DNA of 64,000 bases from Nostoc sp. CENA543. GTDB lineage: Bacteria; Cyanobacteriota; Cyanobacteriia; Cyanobacteriales; Nostocaceae. The translations under genes and the position numbers were made by a program. Every line of letters begins with the position of its first letter. The first letter of the stretch is position 1. Where the stretch lies: positions 1,798,001 through 1,862,000 of the forward strand of contig NZ_CP023278.1 of the NCBI RefSeq assembly GCF_002896875.1, given 5' to 3'. Positions 9,211-17,386 of this stretch are shown piece by piece. A model generated the notes under the pieces. The model was given only the letters and a program-made list of their open reading frames with translations, had not been told where the DNA came from and searched no databases.

Positions 9211-9699
9211 TTCTTATATTCATCCTTCAGCTTTTAATTAAGAATTTATTCAGAATGTGAAGCAAAAATTACGCAACTCGTACACAAAAATTTTGAATTG
9301 CCTAAGTCATTAAACTTATCTCAAACGATGAATGCAATTACTTTAGAGATTACTATTTAGGTTGTCCATCAAGACATTTTCATTTAAGTTTTTTAATTTT
9401 TTATACAACACATAGCAATATTTTTTGTCCAGAATATTTAGTAAAAAAAACTACAATAAATTGCTTTATTATGCTTATACTTGCTTGATATCAGCAGAAG
9501 ACAGAGAAATATTCCCAAGACAATATGTATCAAATACTACTATTTATTGGTATAATGTAACTCATATGAGTCACACTTAAATAAGCTAACAGCAATATGC
9601 TTCCCCAGAATGTGTCTCATGGGAAAAAGTGACTGGTGCTAACCTTCGCATCAAAGATATATCTAGATGCTGTAAGCATTCTCATCCAAGGAGGCACAT
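9211..9699. other. divergent intergenic region before the E-F-E cluster
   Basis: This 489 bp AT-rich gap contains no gene that I can support. It holds the extended -10 promoter and palindrome annotated at 9548-9571 and the strong AAGGAGG ribosome binding site just before 9700. Transcription toward the LuxR-type gene on the other strand must also start here, but I see no clear promoter for it. Confidence 0.5.
9548..9571 (+). promoter_or_regulatory. extended -10 promoter overlapping a 12 bp palindrome
   Basis: TGGTATAAT at 9548-9556 is a perfect extended -10 box. Four bases further on lies the perfect palindrome ACTCATATGAGT (9560-9571), placed exactly where transcription would begin. This would give a leader of about 135 nt before the first E-F-E gene. 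No good -35 is seen, which an extended -10 can tolerate. A repressor or activator dimer could bind the palindrome. Confidence 0.45.
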
Positions 9700-10566
9700 A
9701 TGCTGGACGGAGAAACTTTGCAGCATGAGTTCGAGAGTGAATTTGAAAGTGAATTTGAAGGCGAATTTGAAAACGAGTATGAAGGTGAGTACGAAGGCGA
9801 GGAGTTTTTAGGTGGTCTGCTCCGAGGTGTTGGCAGTGCCTTGGGTCTGGGCGAAGGCGAGTACGAATACGAATACGAGTATGAAAATGAATATGAAAGC
9901 GAAGCTTTCTTTGGGAGATTACGCGGAATTGCCAGAAAATTAGCTCCCGTACTCAAAAAAGTTGCCCCAATAGCTGCACGCGCTGTAGGAACAGCTATTG
10001 GTGGGCCAGCAGTTGGTGGTGCATTAGGCACAATTGCGGGTCAACTAGCCCGTGAAGGAGAATTTGAGTACGAATTTGAAAGTGAATTAGAGGGCGAATT
10101 TGAAAGCGAGTACGAATACGAAGCTTTACCACAACCAGAAGCTTTAGCCGAAGTCCTAGCAGCGATGGCCAGCCGGGCGCAAAGTGAGGCGGAAGCCGAA
10201 GCTTATACAGGTGCTTTCACTGCCAGAATTATTCCCATCAAAAATCATGCCATGCGGCAAGTTTCACCCAAATTAATTAAAGGTGCAGCCACATTAACAC
10301 GCACACTGCGTAAATCTCCCTCAACCCGTCCCTTGGTGAAAGCAGTACCGACTATTGTTGCTAGAGCCAGTAACACCCTAGCACGGCAGGCAGCACAAGG
10401 AAAACCCATCTCCAGTCAAACAGCTGCTCGTGTCATGGCGAATGAAACCCAAAAAGTTTTAGCTAATCCGATGACCTGTGCCAAAACTTTAGTACGTTCT
10501 ACCCAAGCAGCGCAAAAGGTTACTAAACCCGCACCCCGGCGTAGAAGAGAGCCAGTTTACGAATAA
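9700..10566 (+). CDS. E-F-E/E-Y-E repeat protein with glycine-zipper-like segment (paralog 1)
   Basis: A 288-residue protein of unrecognised family with an excellent AAGGAGG site. Three acidic/aromatic blocks, in which Glu alternates with Phe or Tyr, lie at residues 9-35, 51-69 and 119-141, with an SEAEAEA tract at 162-168. Between blocks two and three, residues 84-116 are uncharged and Gly/Ala/Ile rich (AVGTAIGGPAVGGALG), resembling a glycine zipper or membrane-active helix. Residues 185-275 form a basic, helical C-terminal domain with SPSTRPLVKAVPTIVARA and QGKPISSQTAARVMA, ending RRRREPVYE. The overall charge is split: acidic front, basic back. Alternating Glu/Phe favours amphipathic beta-strands that can self-assemble. 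No signal peptide is evident. First gene of a six-gene same-strand cluster. Confidence 0.8.
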   Translation: MLDGETLQHEFESEFESEFEGEFENEYEGEYEGEEFLGGLLRGVGSALGLGEGEYEYEYEYENEYESEAFFGRLRGIARKLAPVLKKVAPIAARAVGTAIGGPAVGGALGTIAGQLAREGEFEYEFESELEGEFESEYEYEALPQPEALAEVLAAMASRAQSEAEAEAYTGAFTARIIPIKNHAMRQVSPKLIKGAATLTRTLRKSPSTRPLVKAVPTIVARASNTLARQAAQGKPISSQTAARVMANETQKVLANPMTCAKTLVRSTQAAQKVTKPAPRRRREPVYE

Positions 10567-10634
10567 TAGCGGTTTGGGTTGCGCTCGTACACTACTCAAA
10601 CTAAGGCGTAGCCCATTGCAAATTATGTGAACTA

Positions 10635-10737
10635 ATACCAATTCACAAAAAATTTGATACAGATGCAAACGCTAAAAGTTTTGCTGAGTCTCACTTTCTT
10701 AATTTTGAATTTTGAATTTTGAATTTTGAATTGGTAT
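10635..10737. mobile_element. MITE-like element, about 103 bp, copy 1
   Basis: The element is bounded by the inverted repeat ATACCAATTC (10635-10644) and GAATTGGTAT (10728-10737). Its right part contains four or five gaattttgaat-type repeats. Reading from the left arm, TACCAATTCA is followed by a TTGATACAGA core, which recurs in reverse orientation in the element at 16280-16373. It separates the two E-F-E paralogs. Confidence 0.6.
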
Positions 10738-10819
10738 AAGCCAGAGAGAACATACTGGCGAATTGGCATCAGCGAAAACGTTGACGAGAATCACAAAAAA
10801 TCAACGGGAGGCAAAACAA

Positions 10820-11581
10820 ATGTTTGAATACGAACTAGAGACAGGATTTGATAGAGAATCTGAGTGTGAATTTGCCAATGAATACGAAAGTGAACAATTC
10901 TTCCCACTTTTAGCCCCTTTACTAGCTAAAGCCGCACCAATGGCAATTCAAGCCATTGGCGGCTTGATTGGGCGTGCTTCTAGAAGACGACAACGAGAAT
11001 TTGAATTTGAGTATGAAGGCGAGGAAGAATATGAGGGAGATCCTTTTATCAACAACCTACTAAAAAGTTCTAACAATGGACTAGGTGAGGGTGAAGGTGA
11101 ATATGAATATGAGTATGAGTTTGAGTTAGCAACTAGCTCCATGAGCGAGTATGAAATGGTGATGGAAAATCTCGCATACAGAGCAGCTCACAGCGAGAGT
11201 GAAGCAGAAGCGGAAGCTTTCTTGGGAGCATTAATTCCATTAGCCACGCGATTAATCCCACAAGCAGCGCAAGTATTGACTACTGTAGCTCCATCCTTGA
11301 TTCAAGGTGTCTCTAGAATGGGTCAAACCTGGTATAGAAGTCCCAGAACTCGCCCATTATTGCAAACTGTGCCGCAGATTGTTAAAAGAACTGTCACCAC
11401 AATAGCGAATCAAGCACAGCAAGGTAAACCTGTGTCGCCTAAAACCGCCGTCAGGACATTAGCAGGGAATACAGCTAGAGTTTTGAACAATCCCAAAAAT
11501 GTTGCCCTGGTGATGAAAAATTCCCATAAAGCGCAGCATAGAGTCGCAAAGACGAATGGAAATGGTAAGCGTCGCCCTTAG
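10820..11581 (+). CDS. E-F-E/E-Y-E repeat protein with glycine-zipper-like segment (paralog 2)
   Basis: A 253-residue paralog of the preceding E-F-E protein. I start it at ATG 10820 because GGGAGG lies ten bases upstream; the frame is open to a TTG at 10763. Acidic/aromatic blocks occur at residues 2-25, 60-73 and 90-102, with SESEAEAEAF at 125-134. Residues 30-53 (LLAPLLAKAAPMAIQAIGGLIG) are hydrophobic and Gly/Ala rich. The C-terminal domain, residues 155-240, aligns throughout with paralog 1: SPRTRPLLQTVPQIVKRT matches SPSTRPLVKAVPTIVARA, and QGKPVSPKTAVRTLA matches QGKPISSQTAARVMA. The function is unknown. The repeats are shorter than in paralog 1, as expected for a slippage-prone tract. 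Confidence 0.8.
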   Translation: MFEYELETGFDRESECEFANEYESEQFFPLLAPLLAKAAPMAIQAIGGLIGRASRRRQREFEFEYEGEEEYEGDPFINNLLKSSNNGLGEGEGEYEYEYEFELATSSMSEYEMVMENLAYRAAHSESEAEAEAFLGALIPLATRLIPQAAQVLTTVAPSLIQGVSRMGQTWYRSPRTRPLLQTVPQIVKRTVTTIANQAQQGKPVSPKTAVRTLAGNTARVLNNPKNVALVMKNSHKAQHRVAKTNGNGKRRP

Positions 11582-11627
11582 AGGTGTTCATTGGTCAATC
11601 TAGCTGTTGCAAGGATGATAAAGAATT

Positions 11628-13001
11628 ATGAACGGACTATTAGAAACACTGACATCTCTGGGCGCAGAGAATGATTTTGGCAACCGCAATTCCAGTGCGC
11701 TGGAGAGTTGGGAATTAGGAAGTAATGGCAATGCTAGCCAAAGAAAACTGCCTAGTTTTAAACCTTGGCTCAGGGTGCAAGCGTTAAATGTTGTCAGACA
11801 CGCAGCTGCTTTGCGTCCCTTTCGTCATGATGAATTTGGCACAGATGCTGCTAGTCCTTCAGATGCCCACATTGATGCAGTGAATGAGCTAATTAGTTCG
11901 CTCAGAGTCCAGCTATTGGATATGTCGAAGCGTGTGGGCAGAACTGCGGAAACTGCAATGAACAAGCCGGATACTAGTCATTTGCAACAGCTAATGAAGG
12001 AAAAAGACCAAGCACACGATTGGGTGAGAACCATTGAACAGATTTGGGATTTTTACTTTGAGTTGTTTGGACAAAGACAAACTCAATTTGGTAACTGGTT
12101 GTTAGGTTGCGATCGCATTGCCCTGGATTGCTATCAAGATATTTACATGGGTTTGGGAATGGCTAAATCAATTCCCGCACCTGCGCCGTTTTCGTACATG
12201 AGAACAGGCTTTTCCCCAGCCACCTTTCGCCGTGGTATTCCCTTAACTAAACTAGGGAAGCAAATAAATCCTTTTCCGTTGATTCAGTTACCTTATCACC
12301 GCTTGGTGAATCCTTGGACATTAGGGGCAATTTTGCATGAGGTTTCCCATAACTTACAAACTGATTTAAATCTCCGCCAAGCTGTTCCCCGTGCGATCGC
12401 CCAACGGTTATTAAAAGCGGGAATGAGCCGCAATGTCGCGACAATTTGGACTAATTGGCACAGCGAAACCTTTGCTGATTTATCTGGTTTGTTGCTTGGT
12501 GGCCCGGCAATTGTGGCCTCTTTAATGGATATTGCTGCGCGATCGCCAGAATCTACCCAATATTTTCATCCTGGTGCGCCTCACCCAATCCCCTATTTGC
12601 GCGTCTTCATTAGTGTCGAATTATTACGCCGCATGGGATTTCCCCAAGCTGCCGAGAGATATCGTCAAATGTGGATGCGTATTTATCCTGATACTCGTGC
12701 CGGTAATATTCCATCTGAAGTTCTGGAAACTTTCGATAAAGCAAATAAGCTGGTTGTAGATACTATTTGCTACACTCCTTATCAAGAACTAGGAAACAAG
12801 ACCCTAGCGGAAGTAACGGGATTTAAACCCCAGCACCAACGCATGATTGAGGAAGCTGGCGAACGTTTGGCAGCTGGCAACGATCCAGGGATTATTCCTG
12901 AACGCTTTTTAATTCCAGCGTCGCGTTTGGCACTTGATAGACGGTTAGCAGAACCCAAAATAATTACCAAGAACTTTTACAGTGCTTTAGCAAGGAGATA
13001 A
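11628..13001 (+). CDS. HExxH zincin-like protein of the E-F-E cluster
   Basis: A 457-residue protein with a metallopeptidase-type HEVSH at residues 237-241 (ILHEVSHNLQ) and SETFADLSG at 279-287. In gluzincins the third zinc ligand is a Glu in a downstream E-x-F-A-D-like helix, so H237, E238, H241 and E280 form a plausible active site. A helical N-terminal half (residues 45-180) and a C-terminal region with EVTGFKPQHQRMIEEAGERLA flank the core. No signal peptide is seen, which suggests cytoplasmic action. It begins 46 bp after the second E-F-E gene and ends three bases before the next gene, so translation of the two is probably coupled. Processing of the E-F-E proteins is an attractive role but is inference. 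Confidence 0.75.
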   Translation: MNGLLETLTSLGAENDFGNRNSSALESWELGSNGNASQRKLPSFKPWLRVQALNVVRHAAALRPFRHDEFGTDAASPSDAHIDAVNELISSLRVQLLDMSKRVGRTAETAMNKPDTSHLQQLMKEKDQAHDWVRTIEQIWDFYFELFGQRQTQFGNWLLGCDRIALDCYQDIYMGLGMAKSIPAPAPFSYMRTGFSPATFRRGIPLTKLGKQINPFPLIQLPYHRLVNPWTLGAILHEVSHNLQTDLNLRQAVPRAIAQRLLKAGMSRNVATIWTNWHSETFADLSGLLLGGPAIVASLMDIAARSPESTQYFHPGAPHPIPYLRVFISVELLRRMGFPQAAERYRQMWMRIYPDTRAGNIPSEVLETFDKANKLVVDTICYTPYQELGNKTLAEVTGFKPQHQRMIEEAGERLAAGNDPGIIPERFLIPASRLALDRRLAEPKIITKNFYSALARR

Positions 13002-13004
13002 GCC

Positions 13005-14240
13005 ATGATCATAAGCGACGAAGGTAATGGCAATAGAAAAGTCACTATAGATGTTTTACCAACAGCAAAACAAGTTTCCGATGTTAGTGTGCGTCAAGGT
13101 GCAAATTCCATAGAACCTCAAAATGGAACACTACAAGAAATTGTCAATAGTGCGATCGGTGAAGTCTTAGGCAGAAATATCAATGCCAACGATCCGAAAA
13201 CAGTCTTGACTTCCTTGAAGCAATCTTTTGCTCCTCAAGACAGTAATGGGCGCACCACTTATGTTTGGAATCCTTACACCTATGCCGTACAAACAGAAAG
13301 AGGAGGTGCGCTAACAGGAGCGCAAGCCAGTCTCTACCATCGAGCAAAAGCGGCATTGGAGAGTATCTTACCTCTACTCAACGGTTTAATGCCCCTAAAT
13401 CCAGCCGCAGATATCCAAAATATGGAGGCTGTGCGGTCAATTGTTCGCACCGAAATCAGCGAATTAGTCAATGAAATTCGTCTTGAAGGAGGGCCTCGCA
13501 TCTTAAAAGTTGACAATTTATTTGCCTTACTTTTAGGGGCAGATTTGTCTGGTGCAGAGGTTGGTCAACTGAAAAATATGGCCAACATATTTGGATTTGA
13601 ACGTAATTTCATTAACACCGTTGCAGAAGAGCAGAACTATACCAACTACCTTACTATTTTGGATTATGTAATTTCTTTAAATCAAAGTTGGGCGCGCTAT
13701 AAGCAAGAAACTAGAGACGAAAAATATTTAGGTACACAACTAGTCAAGTTGTCTCGCGCTTTATGTGTTGTAGCAGAATCTGTCAATGAAGTTTACAGAA
13801 TCATGGATTCTGTTTTTTTAGGTTTTGCCGAACGCCAAACGGTGATTATTAAATTTAGGAAAAGGAACTCGTCCACCACAGAAGGATATTTCTCCGACAA
13901 TCAGGACATGGAGTTGTCTTTAGAAGAATTACTTTCTTGGGTTAAAGAGTTTGCCACTTTTGAAGGTCAAGCACTGGCTAAAGGCGGAGGAAAATTAGCG
14001 ATCGCCGAGGTTGTGAAAGAAACTGCCAAACAATTAGCAGATTTAGTCACGGCAACTTCTGATGCACCAATTAGTCACTCTGCATTTAAACGAGCAGGCG
14101 TTATCGACTCCCTCAAAGATTTAGCCGATCAACTGCGTGAAGTCAGCACTTTAGCAGGGCAAGTCAAGCGCGAGCAAAATATCAATGTACCCAGCCCTGC
14201 AATCCTAAATCCCCCTTCTCAACAATTTCCTCCCCAATAA
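13005..14240 (+). CDS. hypothetical helical protein, 411 aa (E-F-E cluster)
   Basis: I do not recognise a family. The protein has no membrane segment or signal peptide. Residues 125-165 and 225-285 look alpha-helical with regular hydrophobic spacing (AALESILPLLNGLMPL, LVKLSRALCVVAESVNEVYRIMDSVFLGF). The end is a short proline/glutamine tail (PPSQQFPPQ). An AAGGAGATAAGCC site overlaps the stop codon of the zincin-like gene, with only three bases between the frames. That tight coupling argues that the two products are needed together. Confidence 0.7.
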   Translation: MIISDEGNGNRKVTIDVLPTAKQVSDVSVRQGANSIEPQNGTLQEIVNSAIGEVLGRNINANDPKTVLTSLKQSFAPQDSNGRTTYVWNPYTYAVQTERGGALTGAQASLYHRAKAALESILPLLNGLMPLNPAADIQNMEAVRSIVRTEISELVNEIRLEGGPRILKVDNLFALLLGADLSGAEVGQLKNMANIFGFERNFINTVAEEQNYTNYLTILDYVISLNQSWARYKQETRDEKYLGTQLVKLSRALCVVAESVNEVYRIMDSVFLGFAERQTVIIKFRKRNSSTTEGYFSDNQDMELSLEELLSWVKEFATFEGQALAKGGGKLAIAEVVKETAKQLADLVTATSDAPISHSAFKRAGVIDSLKDLADQLREVSTLAGQVKREQNINVPSPAILNPPSQQFPPQ

Positions 14241-14319
14241 GATTAGCTAAATCAACAGCTAATCATTGACTCTATTTCACAGCAGTGTCACCTGACCAAT
14301 TCAATTAGGAGACCAAATT

Positions 14320-15471
14320 ATGGCAACGGCAGGAGAAAATCAAAGTTTATACGATCGCATTGCAGCACTGCGAGAAACTCTCACCGATAAACTCGCACCG
14401 CAACTGATTCAAAATCCCCAATTGGCTGATGCTTTAACTCAGCAAATTGAAAGCATGGTATCTCAGCTGGTAGCAGCCCAAACCCAAACCCCAGCACCGC
14501 CCGATGGTGGCTTGGCTGAGTTAATTGGTCTTGGTAACGAAGCTGCGGCTAACATCAGTGCCACCCGCTTACCTGAAGGTGTTCAAGATTACGACGAGCA
14601 AGTTTCCTCGGAACGAATTCTGGCAGTAGCTGACCTTTATTACCTCTATCAGCATGAGAAGTTAGGCGTGTTTCGCGCCGTCAAAAAACTGCAAGAACTA
14701 TTCAATGCTGGGGCGGTGAGATTATCCACTGGTGATGGTGCTTACGGTTTGTATCGTTTTGATCGTCGTAGCCTGTTGCGCTACACCGAAAAAGACCGAA
14801 TGCAGGCTTACCGCAGGGTATTAGGTTACACCACAATTAAACCAGCACCTAGTGCCAAACCTAATACACAATTTCACACTTTGTTCACTCATTTTATTAA
14901 TAATGTCGCTGATTTCTGGCGCGATAAACGCATTTCTGATGTGATTCGTGAAAGAGCTTTTGACCCTAGTTTTGGTAGTATTGCCACCATCAGACGTTCT
15001 GGTTTGGATCTGCGTAATAACTTGAAATGGGCTTCTTACGGTCATGTCAATGTTTTACGGATTGAAGTATTACAGCTATTGGAAGAAGCTTTTAAAATTC
15101 TCGGTGCAGATGATATACGCAAACTTTTTGGAGCTGATAACGCTTGGGACGTAGTTGAAGAAGTAATGTTACGCTACTTCAATGAAAATGTTGATGCTTC
15201 CCAGCGTCACCGCATGGCAGTTGCGGGTAGGAGTACCATCCGTTGGTTAGCGCAAAAATATCTCCTGAATACTTCTCGTGCTGAGTTTGAAGCATTACTG
15301 CGAGAAATTGCGGATGTGGCAGAAGAATGGCTTACCAGTGCTGAAACTTTGGGTATTGCTTATCGCGGTCATACACAAAAAGTTGTGACGCTTGATCCTC
15401 GTCAGAATGGACACAATGGATACAACGGACACCAGAGAAGCAGAAAACTCAGAGGTGTAGAACAAATCTAA
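14320..15471 (+). CDS. hypothetical helical protein, 383 aa (E-F-E cluster)
   Basis: Unrecognised protein with a good TAGGAGACC site. The N-terminal 60 residues are helical and glutamine rich (DKLAPQLIQNPQLADALTQQ). The middle has YLYQHEKLGVFRAVKKLQELF and FWRDKRISDVIRERAFD. The C-terminus ends in a short NGHNGYNGH tract and basic residues. No transmembrane segment is seen. It lies 79 bp after the preceding cluster gene on the same strand. Possible structural or adaptor protein, but nothing in the sequence proves it. Confidence 0.7.
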   Translation: MATAGENQSLYDRIAALRETLTDKLAPQLIQNPQLADALTQQIESMVSQLVAAQTQTPAPPDGGLAELIGLGNEAAANISATRLPEGVQDYDEQVSSERILAVADLYYLYQHEKLGVFRAVKKLQELFNAGAVRLSTGDGAYGLYRFDRRSLLRYTEKDRMQAYRRVLGYTTIKPAPSAKPNTQFHTLFTHFINNVADFWRDKRISDVIRERAFDPSFGSIATIRRSGLDLRNNLKWASYGHVNVLRIEVLQLLEEAFKILGADDIRKLFGADNAWDVVEEVMLRYFNENVDASQRHRMAVAGRSTIRWLAQKYLLNTSRAEFEALLREIADVAEEWLTSAETLGIAYRGHTQKVVTLDPRQNGHNGYNGHQRSRKLRGVEQI

Positions 15472-15573
15472 AGCAAGAGTTCAAATTACACCCAGAAAAA
15501 TACCTATCCCAATTGAGTACCATACATATCTTTGGGATTTTGACTCAATCAAAATTGCAGAGGAAAAATCATC

Positions 15574-16239
15574 ATGTCTATTTTCGTATGGAAAGGTTCC
15601 ACACCAGATGGATACACTTTGTTATTATCTCGTGATGGACTAGTGAAAATCACCGCTAACTTAAAACAAACAGGGTTAGAAAGTTTAGTTAAAAGCAATA
15701 TGAACGGCACTCTTGAAGGTAGTGTTACTCGCTCCATTGCGCTAATTGTTAATAATGCCAAACGTTCAGGCACTTTATCTAGTCCTAAATTTGGTAACAA
15801 TCTCAGAGTTTTTGCTGCTGTTGGTAAAACTGGTAACTATCAGATTTTAACGGAACCCATTGATGAGAAAACAAGTTTAATTATTTTTGTCAAACGACAA
15901 CCAAAATTAGTTAACAGAGAATTTGAGATGGAATTAGAAACTAATTTAGAAAGCGATTATGAATACATAAATGAGGGAGAGTTGGAAGAAGTTTGGCGAG
16001 AAATCGAGTACATGAGCCAAGGCAAAGGAGGTAAGAATAAAAATCAGAGTCCATCAAACCAAGGAGTCAAGGGAGGCCACAATACAAGCAAGAGTCCATC
16101 AAAAAGACAAAAGCATCAAATAGGAGAAGCGCGCAGACACAAGGATCAGAATGTCAACCCTGGATGGCGTGAATATAAGAAGCGTGGGGGTAAGTTAGGC
16201 CCAGATGCTTGGGTTAAGGCAGGAAAACCGAGAAGATAG
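15574..16239 (+). CDS. small protein joining an E-F-E block to a basic C-terminal tail
   Basis: A 221-residue protein with no recognised family. Residues 1-110 form a compact beta-rich domain (MSIFVWKGSTPDGYTLLLSR, then SLIIFVKRQPKL). Residues 116-147 repeat the acidic/aromatic style of the two E-F-E paralogs (REFEMELETNLESDYEY). From residue 150 the chain becomes strongly basic, Gly/Lys/Ser rich, and ends GWREYKKRGGKLGPDAWVKAGKPRR after an HQIGEARRHK motif. The tail could bind nucleic acid or act as a toxin-like domain, but I cannot assign it. The shared E-F-E block ties it to the upstream genes. It is the last gene of the cluster. Confidence 0.7.
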   Translation: MSIFVWKGSTPDGYTLLLSRDGLVKITANLKQTGLESLVKSNMNGTLEGSVTRSIALIVNNAKRSGTLSSPKFGNNLRVFAAVGKTGNYQILTEPIDEKTSLIIFVKRQPKLVNREFEMELETNLESDYEYINEGELEEVWREIEYMSQGKGGKNKNQSPSNQGVKGGHNTSKSPSKRQKHQIGEARRHKDQNVNPGWREYKKRGGKLGPDAWVKAGKPRR

Positions 16240-16279
16240 GTAAAAAGCAATTTATCTTATCGGGTTGGATGGATGGTTA

Positions 16280-16373
16280 TACCAATTCGCAATTCGCAAT
16301 TCGCAATTGATAAATCCTGATTTGGCAAGGGTTTCTGAGTTTGGCTCTGTATCAGAATTTTAGTGAATTGGTA
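16280..16373. mobile_element. MITE-like element, about 94 bp, copy 2 (inverted)
   Basis: The ends are TACCAATTC (16280-16288) and GAATTGGTA (16365-16373). The reverse complement starts TACCAATTCA and continues into CTGATACAGA, matching the core of the element at 10635-10737, and carries gcgaatt repeats at its other end. It follows the last E-F-E cluster gene by 40 bp. Its palindromic ends could also form a transcript hairpin. Confidence 0.6.
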
Positions 16374-16523
16374 TTAGGGGGTTTAATTTCTAACTCTTGT
16401 GCCTGAGAACTTCCTCATTTATATGCTTACTTTCTCCTATGGCATTTTCGATAAAACCCCTACTTCCAGCACAAAATTATACTAATTTTAATAACATTAT
16501 TGATATTTTTACTTGGCAGAAAG

Positions 16524-17270
16524 TTAGCCTAAATAAGCTTTTTTCACTCTTTCATCATTAATTAAATCTGAAGCCGCACCTGTTAAAGTGATAGTACCAG
16601 CTTCTAAAACATAGCCTCTATCGGCAATTTGTAGGGCTAGATTCGCATTTTGTTCTACTAGTAAAATTGTGACTCCTGTAGCACGTAAATTTTCAATAAT
16701 AGTAAATATTTCTCTGACAATTGCTGGTGCTAAACCTAAACTTGGCTCATCTAATAATAATAGTTGTGGTCTACTCATTAAAGCACGGGCGATCGCTAAC
16801 ATTTGTTGTTCTCCGCCACTGAGAGTTCCTGCTAGTTGATTGCGTCGCTGTGCTAATCGGGGAAATAATTCAAATTGCTTTTGAATATCAGCTTTAATTT
16901 CGGCTTGATTTGACCGAATATAAGCACCTAAAAGTAAATTATCTAACACTGTTTGTTTAGCTAAAACTCGCCTCCCTTCTGGACAATGGGCAATTCCTAG
17001 TTTGACGACTTCATGGGGTTGGCGGCGAGTAATATTCCGTCCACTATAAATAATTTGCCCGTTGTAAGGATTTACTATTTTAGATATGGCGCGTAATGTT
17101 GTAGTTTTACCTGCACCATTGGCACCAATTAAAGTAACTACTTCACCTTTTTTAATGTTTAAATTAATTTTTTTAAGGGCTTGAATACCGCCATAATTAA
17201 CATCAAGGTCTTGCACCTCTAAAATGACAAAATCTTCAATATTTTCAGTTTGGTGTTCATCAGTATTCAT
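16524..17270 (-). CDS. livF: branched-chain/neutral amino-acid ABC transporter ATPase, LivF type
   Basis: A 248-residue ABC ATPase. Walker A GANGAGKTT is at about residues 44-52, the signature LSGGEQQ near 150, and Walker B LLLLDEP directly after. The end RGYVLEAGTITLTG is characteristic of LivF/UrtE-like subunits. It energises uptake together with the LivG, LivM, LivH and binding-protein genes further up the minus strand. It is separated from livG by about 800 bp that contain an oppositely oriented Uma2 gene, so it probably has its own promoter. Confidence 0.9.
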   Translation of the reverse strand: MNTDEHQTENIEDFVILEVQDLDVNYGGIQALKKINLNIKKGEVVTLIGANGAGKTTTLRAISKIVNPYNGQIIYSGRNITRRQPHEVVKLGIAHCPEGRRVLAKQTVLDNLLLGAYIRSNQAEIKADIQKQFELFPRLAQRRNQLAGTLSGGEQQMLAIARALMSRPQLLLLDEPSLGLAPAIVREIFTIIENLRATGVTILLVEQNANLALQIADRGYVLEAGTITLTGAASDLINDERVKKAYLG

Positions 17271-17386
17271 TGGCGGTTTCAGAAAAATCGATTAATCAGA
17301 CAAACCTTACATAATATCAATATAAGGTTTTTGCAGTGCGTTTAAAATAGGAAAATATCAAGAGTCTTGGGGAGGAATCAAGCATC

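Noticed and set aside
9629-9811. 60-codon frame overlapping the start of the first E-F-E gene
   Set aside because: It is out of frame with the gene that has the strong ribosome binding site; a shadow.
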